A DNA stretch of 64,000 bases, taken from assembly GCA_035578155.1 (NCBI GenBank), contig JAPWDM010000017.1:7150828-7214827 (forward strand), read 5' to 3'. The position numbers and the translations under genes were made by a program. The notes under the pieces were generated by a model. The model did no database searches. It was not told the origin of the DNA and saw only the letters and a program-made list of their open reading frames with translations. Positions 57,712 to 64,000 of this stretch are shown in pieces. The stretch's first letter is position 1, and every line of letters begins with the position of its first letter. The DNA comes from Brachynemurus nebulosus (lineage: Eukaryota > Arthropoda > Insecta > Neuroptera > Myrmeleontidae).

Positions 57712-59290
57712 TAGTGATGTGAGTTTGGTAATATTACTAAATTACCGTAATTTACCCGACGGTAATTTTGGTAATTTACCCGACAAAAATTACCACAGGT
57801 AATTTTGATCTTCATGACATCTATTATCTGAAATATTAATTACAGACATAATGTGAATAAGAGAGTAGAGGAAGCGGTAAAAACAGCATTTTGTGTTCTA
57901 CTCCCTAGCAAATGTTATTGTGTTACGATTTTTATGATTTTTACATTAATTTATTTAATTTAATTTATTCTTATTATTTAATTTAAATTAAACTACGATT
58001 CAAATTAATAAAAATGCCCTATTATTTCAAAATAAAGTTGAAATTTCGACCAGAATTATAATAAATACCCACTTTGACTTATTACTGTTTGTCTTCAAAT
58101 TGTGATGTGATTGTAGTGTACTGTTTTTACTTTGTAGCGGCAATTTTTTTACTGCCATATAGTTGGCAGTCGAAAAATTTCTTTTAAATTGAAAATACTT
58201 TTATTCGATTGGGAATCATTTGGGAAAATTTAGGAATATAATTTTTTTATTTAGGACATTATAATTAGTGAGTAATTAATTAGTCTTTTTTTAGCGTATA
58301 GTTAGCAGACATGAAAATAAAAAATATTTAATTTTACGTTATTTGATAGTAAATAGTTTGGGAAGAACATTAAAATTAATCACACCATTTGGGAATTCAT
58401 AATTAATTAATTATGCCGATTTTTCTGTTTACGATTTTACATGTACAATATATTTAATGACTGACGCCACTGACTAATATGGCGGCAAAATTCAAATACT
58501 TTTGTATGTTAAAATTATGAATTATTTTTCGAATTTTACTTCATTAGTATGTTGTATATTATAACATAACTTTTCAATTCATACTTTCCGTCAATAAAAT
58601 TATGTAAATTGTAAGTATACGACATACTAATGAAGTACAGTTCGAAAAATAATTCATAATTTTAACATAAAAAAGTGTTTGAATTTTGCCGCCATATTAT
58701 TCAGTGGCGTCAGTCATTAAATATATTGTACATGTAAAATCGTAAACAGAAAAATCGGCATAATTAATTAATTATGAATTCCCAAATGGTGTGATTAATT
58801 TTAATGTTCTTCCCAAACTGTTTACTATCAAATAACGTAAAATTAAATATTTTTTATTTTCATGTCTGCTAACTATACGCTAAAAAAAGACTAATTAATT
58901 ACTCACTAATTATAATGTCCTAAATAAAAAAATTATATTCCTAAATTTTCCCAAATGATTCCCAATCGAATAAAAGTATTTTCAATTTAAAAGAAATTTT
59001 TCGACTGCTAACTATATAGCAGTAATTTTTTTATTTAAAATTGTACAATTTATTTTTGATGAGTTTTACAAAAATGATCAAAAATTTAAAAAAATTACTT
59101 AACTAATACACACACCCCGTTTTATTAACAAAAATAAATAAATAAATAAAAAACTAAAAAATCAAATTAATGTAAATCTAAAATTATTTAAAACACGAAT
59201 ATACCAATATTACCGAATTTTACCGAAAATTACCGTAATATTACCAGTGGTAACTTAATTTTCAAAATTACCGGTAATTTTACATCTCTA
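57712..59290. mobile_element. hAT-like element with 8-bp TSD GATTGGAC
   Basis: Termini TAGTGATGT and ACATCTCTA. GATTGGAC lies at 57704-57711 and 59291-59298. Subterminal regions carry many TTACCGGTAAT-like repeats, a common hAT MITE feature. It encloses the foldback at 58151-59023. Confidence 0.85.
58151..59023. mobile_element. 873-bp foldback element with 9-bp TSD
   Basis: Ends ACTGCCATATAGTTGGCAGT and the mirror-like ACTGCTAACTATATAGCAGT. AATTTTTTT flanks both sides (58142-58150 and 59024-59032). The arms of about 430 bp meet near 58590. Mutator-like foldback by TSD length and structure. It represents the fourth level of nesting. Confidence 0.8.
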
Positions 59291-59376
59291 GATTGGACAT
59301 ATAGCATGTCCCTGCCACTTGTTTTGAAGGACGGACCTATTCATGTCACAGTTTACTACGTTTGCTACGTGGCGCT

Positions 59377-59643
59377 AATGGTATAGGGGGTATACTAAAT
59401 AGAGTTGGGACATGTGAGCATTTTTCATCAAATAGATGTCAAAATTAATTACCATATGATTGAGCACAAAAGTATCGTCACCAAATTATGTGTTAACGAA
59501 GAATTAAAATTTTTCAATTTAATTAATCTTTCTAGGTTGATTAAAGTATTTTTTTAAATATTTAATTTATTTCCAATTTATTTTAGATGAAAAATAGCGA
59601 ACTATTAAACCTCATGTCTCGACTCTAATTTTATCCCCTAGTA
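59377..59643. mobile_element. Diverged MITE (family A, copy 3)
   Basis: Left part AGAGTTGGGACATGTG and right part ACCTCATGTCTCGACTCTAA correspond to the family A TIRs at 95-411, with many substitutions. Its internal TTAATCTTTCTAGGTTGATTAAAG also corresponds to the family interior. Confidence 0.5.
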
Positions 59644-60023
59644 AATCAACGCCATCTGGTATATTAGTTACAGCGACGTCAGAAAACGGTCCATTTTTTT
59701 ATAATAGACTAAATGGAGAGTGACAGGGACATGGACATATAGTTATAATACATATATGTTTACAACACGTATATTTTGTATTCCAACAGAATTCTCTACA
59801 AAAAAGTCCGCGATAGCACCTGTCTGTCTTGTACAGGTGAAAAAATAAAACGTCCAAACGCATATGCATACCACTTAATATGTTTGTTGAGTAAATTAAC
59901 AACGATGTCAAAGCATTTATTATAAAAAACTTTGATAGTATAAGTGTGTATGCACAGACTATGTTTGAATGTATGCTTACACGTTCGTATGAAAAATAGT
60001 GTGCATCAGCATCTATCCATTAA

Positions 60024-61162
60024 CCCTAGAATCATACGTACTCGTCAAAACGACGAACGAATTTCTCTACCTGCTCCAATACTGTGACTTGTCGGTACCT
60101 GCTCGCTGTGAAACTTCTGTTATCTAATTTATTTGTTATTATACCACATAAGACATATAAATTTTGTTTATAGCTATTGTCGTTTTTTTTATACTGAAAT
60201 AGTGTGCGTCAAAAGGACGACGATGTATGATTAACCTATATTTTTTTTAAAGATTTTGTACTCGACATATAAAAGTTTTCCGAATTTTTCTAAAATTTAT
60301 TAAAGATATGGATGTTATAATTAATTTATTCAATGATTATGATAATGTGAAAGATGATTACAGCTGTTTGACTTATAGAGACGACATAATACTGAAGTTT
60401 GAATATATTGAATCGAAAACTAAAGAATGCGTTTCGAATGACTTAATAAAAGATTAACAATTTATTTTGTGGAAAATAATAAACAAATACTTTACTTTGC
60501 AAAATACCACGTTTATTTTGAAACTATTAAAATATTGTTTCGAACCGTTAGTTCATTTTCAAACAGAATTCTGTTTGAAAATGAACTAACGGTTCGAAAC
60601 AATATTTTAATAGTTTCAAAATAAACGTGGTATTTTGCAAAGTAAAGTATTTGTTTATTATTTACAAATATGGAATACCATAAAGTAACGCTCAAATCTA
60701 TTAATATTGTGGAAAATATTTTAATTTTTATTATTTTTTGAGATCTTATTCGAAAAATTACTAACAAATTTTAGAAAATTTACAAATGTGCCTAATGGGG
60801 AAATAACTACATATCTATAGGAATATTTATGACAGAAATTTCACATTCTGTAAAGTCACACATGTCCACTGACTCATAATAGTTCATAAATTAATTATTA
60901 CAATTGATGTATTTATCTATTTTTTAATTTTTATAATGAAAATATGCTTTGATAAAAAGATTAAAAAAATTAATAAATATTTACATTAAAAAATTTTTCC
61001 AAATCCAATTTTTTTAAATATTTTGTTCGCTTTTGTAGTATTGTTATGTAAAAAAAATGTTTTTTGCAAATAAACCACAAAACTCCCCGTAAAAAGTCTA
61101 TTCGTCGAAACGACGCCGATGTTTGATTAACTTGACTCGTAGACCAACGTATGATTCTAGGA
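60024..61162. mobile_element. piggyBac-like non-autonomous element with TTAA duplication
   Basis: The ends CCCTAGAATCATACG and CGTATGATTCTAGGA are inverted and flanked by TTAA (60020-60023 and 61163-61166). TTAA specificity with a CCYTAGAA-type terminus is diagnostic of piggyBac relatives. Both subterminal regions carry GTCGTTTTGACGA-like motifs. No transposase ORF. A perfect palindrome sits inside. Confidence 0.85.
60474..60663. repeat. Perfect 190-bp palindrome (95-bp arms, no spacer)
   Basis: Every base of 60474-60568 pairs with 60569-60663 by my reading. The centre is CAGAATTCTG. The minus-strand ORF at 60513-60767 crosses it and is not a gene. Confidence 0.9.
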
Positions 61163-61381
61163 TTAACGCATACAATAATGGCATAAAGTAAGTTTGGTTT
61201 GCAATTTTTTCTACTAGCATGTCACATGGTAACTACCTTAAATAGTAAAATTTTAGTGGACGGTTATTGAATTACCAATCCTTTAAAAAATTCAAATTCT
61301 CGACCACTTGGACGAAAACGGAAAGAATTAAGTGAAATTTATTTTATTTCTCAATGTAGCTAATTATTGTAAAATAGTAAA

Positions 61382-61424
61382 ATACCCCTGTCGCAGCATT
61401 CTGCATAACATAGCGAATTTCCTA
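61382..61424 (+). repeat. Helentron-like 5' terminus, isolated
   Basis: AAAATACCCCTGTCGCAGCA then TTCTGCATAACATAGCGAAT, the same start as at 32897 and 51148. No (AT)n or matching tail follows within the next kilobase, so the copy is truncated or diverged. Confidence 0.65.
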
Positions 61425-62630
61425 AGAACAATCTACGTCAGGTCAAAAATACACTACAAATGGGGAGTGGCAAACAGCTTCTTCGTACTTGTCATAGACT
61501 TTTATCCAATCTATCAAGTGATTTTGTGCTTAAATTGCATCTTATCTTAAATTTCTTGTCTTATAATATTATATTAACGTCATATTTGAAACAAGAAAAA
61601 TCATAGAATAACTTTAAGACAAAGATAGATTGAATTGCTTTTTAACTGCGATAATGATCATATTGATCAAAATATAAGTTTCAACAATAAATAAAAGCAA
61701 AATTTGGTAAAGTAAAATGTTTTATTTAGCTATAAGAATAAAAAAAACTGTTAATTTTAATTTCTAGTAATTATTTGATAGTTCGAAACATCAAATTAAT
61801 AACGTCTCTTGGCAATGACAAAATTCCCTAGGGATGAATCGCGGAACTAACGTATAACAGACAATTTTCACGCAACTGAGCCGAAACTAGAGGGGGGCAG
61901 CGAGGCACGTTCCTCCCTACAATTTTTTAGGTACGCCAAAACGGTAAACATTTTTTTTGCTCGGCACTTACTTTTTGCAGGGAAAAATTAAAAAATTTCG
62001 CTACGTCAAAATATTTAATTTGCTGTTTTTTTTGGGGAAGGCGCCAACAGCAAAGTTTGCCCCTCCCCGTAATAACTGTAGCTAATAAACAGTCTTATAC
62101 AATTTTTATATAAATTATGCGTATAATTACGTGATTTAAAGTGTCGATATTTTACGCTACTGAAATTTCATTCTTTGGTACTAACACACAGCATTCTACT
62201 TTTATTAAAGTACTTCACCCTAAAGAAGAGGTTTTACAGTATTTTTTTACAATTTTGGAAATGTCGTAACAACTAAATTGCTGCAAAACTGTATAAAACA
62301 ATCAAGGTTTTGTTGATATGGGAGGTTACGGAATTCACTATAGCTAAAGCGCATTCACACAGCATAGGACCGTATTTGATTTATTTTTTCAATTGTACGT
62401 ACAGAATTAACAACGGCATTTATACTAAAATTTAAACATATATATTGTTATGCGATAAAAATCAAGTTATAATGGGAAGTTAATATTATTTCCAGTAAAT
62501 TTTAACAATTTTATAATTAGTGAAAATATATACAAAATACAAAATATACAAAAAATATATTACAAAAATATGTAATGACAATTTTTACAAAAATTTATGT
62601 TCAAAAATAATGACGTAATAGTTATTTATG
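61425..62630. other. Gene-free interval
   Basis: No recognisable gene. A short GC-rich patch (61890-62060) contains GAGGGGGGCAGCGAGGCACG but no repeat ends were found. Confidence 0.3.
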
Positions 62631-62757
62631 TACCAAGGGTATAAACAGATATTTATGCCCTGAGGGCGACGTCTTACGGACCCGAGAGCCTCTGGCCCGA
62701 GGGTTTGTAAGTCGCCCGAGGGTATACACATCTGTTTATGCCTGCGGTACATACAAA
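62631..62757. repeat. CpG-rich long hairpin D
   Basis: Outer arms GTATAAACAGATATTTATGC and ATCTGTTTATGCCTGCGGTAC, inner arms CCCTGAGGGCGAC and GTCGCCCGAGGG, around a GC-rich loop (CCCGAGAGCCTCTGGCCCGA). Imperfect but extensive pairing. Confidence 0.65.
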
Positions 62758-62946
62758 CTTTTATGTCATACTAGTTCGTTATTGCAATCCAATCTCAATA
62801 CAAATCAGTATTTTAAAAAATCCGGTTTGAATTAATAACATTGCCATTTTATCATAGTAGACACTATCGTTGCTAGGTGAATGTTGACAAACGTAAATGT
62901 CATAAAATCACAATAATTTTTATATGTGTGAAAATTAGAAGTCAAA

Positions 62947-63252
62947 ATGAACGAAGATTTTGGAATTTCTGATCAAATTATTGAAAAAGCAAAGAAAGCA
63001 ACTGAAAATCTGTTGCCAAAAAAGTCTAAAGAAGCTTACGACATGGAATACGAAAAATTATTAAATTGGATGCAAGAATACTACTTAAAAGATGTTAATG
63101 AAACTGTGTTGCTTGGATACTTCGGCGATCTCGCTAAAACATTTTCTCCGAGTTCCTTGTGGTCCAAATATTCCATGATAAAGAAGACTTTAATAGTAAA
63201 TAACTTAAACAAAAAATTATTTCTCTTTATGCCCGCGCAGACCATAAAGTGA
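62947..63252 (+). pseudogene. Tyrosine-recombinase-like N-terminal domain, truncated
   Basis: 101 codons from ATG to TGA. Residues about 20-85 (LLPKKSKEAYDMEYEKLLNW, VNETVLLGYFGDL, PSSLWSKYSMIKKTL) resemble the SAM-like core-binding domain of Crypton-type and related eukaryotic tyrosine recombinases. The catalytic domain (R..HxxR..Y) is absent. The frame runs into hairpin E and stops at once, with residues after about 88 apparently encoded by the hairpin. It is therefore a fragment, or a stand-alone DNA-binding piece captured in a TIR unit. Family assignment is from memory of the motif pattern. Confidence 0.55.
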
Positions 63253-63278
63253 ACTTTATGACCGTGCGGGCATAAAGT
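63224..63278. repeat. CpG-rich hairpin E
   Basis: CTTTATGCCCGCGCAGACCA pairs with the following GACCGTGCGGGCATAAAG around the centre ATAAAGTGAACTTTAT. It truncates the recombinase-like ORF. Confidence 0.7.
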
Positions 63279-63340
63279 ACGACATTAGATAGTTGGTAAC
63301 TAAGCAATAAAAACACAATAATGAACTAGTATGACATAAA

Positions 63341-63655
63341 AAAAATACTTATCATAAAAAAGAATAAAAACAAAATATGTGTTGACACGTAGAAATTCCG
63401 ATTTCGGTCGGAGCGCTGGTTCCGTCGGTGTACCAAGTTGTTTTCTTGTGTGGACTGTAGATGGAAACGATATCGCGAACTTCGTGTTGTTTACTACGAT
63501 GACGATGATAACGATGAAACAACGTAGCTGATTTGGTGAGTTTCCACACCACCTGGCGGTATCACCATGGCGCGCTGATCTCTTTTATTTAAGGTGGTAG
63601 GTTCGGCAAGAGCTCCATGCATCCACCATTCAAAACAGTATCTTTAGTCACAGAA
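63341..63655. other. Interval with moderately higher GC, nothing recognised
   Basis: 63400-63600 is less AT-rich (CATCCACCATTC, GGCGGTATCACCATGGCGCG) but no ORF or repeat could be assigned. Confidence 0.3.
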
Positions 63656-63659
63656 TACT

Positions 63660-64000
63660 GAATTGTAATTTATTTTTAGTTGCTAAAAACTGACATGTAA
63701 TTAATTTTTAGTCGCTAAAAGCTGATTGGTAATTAATTTTTAGTCGCCAAAAGCTGATGGTAATTAATTTTTAGTCACTAAAAGCTGAGTTGTAATTAAT
63801 TTTTAGTCGCTAAAAGCTAATTGGTTATTAATTTTTTGTCGCCAAAAGCTGCTGATAATTAATTTTTAGTCGCTAAAAGCTGACTTGTAATTAACTTTTA
63901 GTCGCTAGAAGCTGAGTGGTAATTAATTTTTAGTCGCCAAAAGCTGACTAACAATTAATTAATAGTCGCTAAAAGCTGACTTGTGATTAATAATTTAGTC
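63660..64000. repeat. 32-bp tandem repeat, continues beyond the window
   Basis: About ten units of the type TAATTAATTTTTAGTCGCTAAAAGCTGAC. The GTCGC marker occurs at 63711, 63743, 63774, 63806, 63838, 63869, 63901 and 63933, that is every 31-32 bp. Each unit includes the dyad TTTTAGTCGCTAAAA. No unique spacers and no coding potential. Confidence 0.9.

Larger units (their letters stand above)
57466..59758. mobile_element. hAT-like element with 8-bp TSD TTTACAAC in the copia 5' LTR
   Basis: Inverted ends CATATATGTAGTATA and the mirror-like TATAATACATATATG. TTTACAAC is duplicated (57458-57465 and 59759-59766), and the empty site is in the 3' LTR. It contains another hAT-like element (57712-59290) and a diverged family A MITE (59377-59643). 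What remains is only a few hundred bases, with no transposase. Confidence 0.8.
39476..59788 (-). mobile_element. Copia-type LTR retrotransposon, heavily nested (whole unit)
   Basis: Both outer borders are LTR ends. In plus orientation it starts TGTTATGATTATT and ends ATTCCAACA, so the sense LTR reads TGTTGGAATA..TAACA. GAATT flanks both ends (39471-39475 and 59789-59793), the 5-bp duplication expected of Ty1/copia integrase. The sense strand is minus: 5' LTR 50757-59788, primer site just inside at 50756, gag-pol 50587-45578, 3' LTR 39476-45486. Removing the insertions I recognise leaves about 310-bp LTRs and an element of about 4.7 kb. The coding region is broken by two in-frame stops, one frameshift and a 1.15-kb insertion, so this copy is dead. 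Confidence 0.9.
50757..59788 (-). repeat. 5' LTR of the copia element, split into five pieces
   Basis: LTR pieces are about 50757-50872, 51103-51147, 54005-54052, 57385-57465 and 59767-59788. Joined in order they parallel the 3' LTR and total about 310 bp. Each gap is filled by a different mobile element, and the 3' LTR serves as the empty-site reference for all but the first gap. Confidence 0.9.
62759..63340. mobile_element. 582-bp TIR-bounded unit with recombinase fragment
   Basis: Left TTTATGTCATACTAGTTC and right GAACTAGTATGACATAAA are inverted, about 25 bp with one or two mismatches. The unit contains the ORF 62947-63252 and hairpin E. Hairpin D lies directly outside its left end. Confidence 0.6.

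Noticed and set aside
61382..62007. Complete Helentron-like element from 61382 to the ATTTCGCTACG at about 62000
   Set aside because: The candidate tail lacks the (AT)n, the conserved tail body and the terminal hairpin; only the 5' end is supported.
63660..64000. CRISPR-like regular array
   Set aside because: Units are contiguous with no unique spacers, and the window is eukaryotic.

Overview
This 64 kb window is AT-rich nuclear DNA from an animal, almost certainly an insect. It holds three ordinary cellular genes and a dense field of transposable elements. The cellular genes are the last exon of a leukotriene A4 hydrolase gene (5027-5676, + strand), a complete four-exon mitochondrial ribosomal protein L13 gene (11184-11941, - strand) and a complete single-exon RBM15/spenito-type RNA-binding protein gene (13042-15294, + strand). 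MRPL13 and spenito are divergently transcribed from a shared intergenic interval of about 1.1 kb. The short introns, spliceosomal signals, a copia-type retroelement using a half-tRNA-like primer site, and the mix of hAT, piggyBac, PIF/Harbinger and IS630-Tc1-mariner elements all fit an insect. I could not decide the order from sequence alone; a hemipteran is only a guess.

Layout. 1-5026 is upstream or intron sequence of the hydrolase gene and carries foldback elements, two of them with 9-bp target duplications (95-411 and 1257-1966). 5700-11160 holds three large palindromic repeats. 11184-15294 holds the two complete genes. 15295-18950 is 3' flank without recognisable genes. 18960-39470 is repeat territory: CpG-rich hairpins, a repeat present twice in opposite orientation (about 19140-20690 and 35938-38290), TA- and TAA-flanked hairpin elements, nested hAT-like elements with an internal 91-bp tandem array (30063-32516), Helentron-like elements with (AT)n cores, and a 120-bp tandem array.

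The centrepiece is 39476-59788. It is one copia-type LTR retrotransposon flanked by the 5-bp duplication GAATT and inflated from roughly 4.7 kb to 20.3 kb by later insertions. Its 3' LTR is split by a transposon encoding a multi-exon IS630-Tc1-mariner transposase with DD83E-like spacing, itself split by a hAT-like element. Its interior carries a 1.15 kb TIR element. Its 5' LTR is split by four separate insertions: a TA-flanked MITE, a Helentron-like element, a PIF/Harbinger transposon with apparently intact transposase and MADF-type genes, and a hAT-like element. That hAT-like element contains another hAT-like element, which contains a 9-bp-TSD foldback.

After this come a TTAA-flanked piggyBac-like element with a perfect 190-bp palindrome (60024-61162), a truncated tyrosine-recombinase-like ORF among CpG-rich hairpins (62631-63340), and a 32-bp tandem repeat running off the right edge. 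All boundaries and target duplications were read by eye; family names rest on motifs and duplication length, not on database searches.
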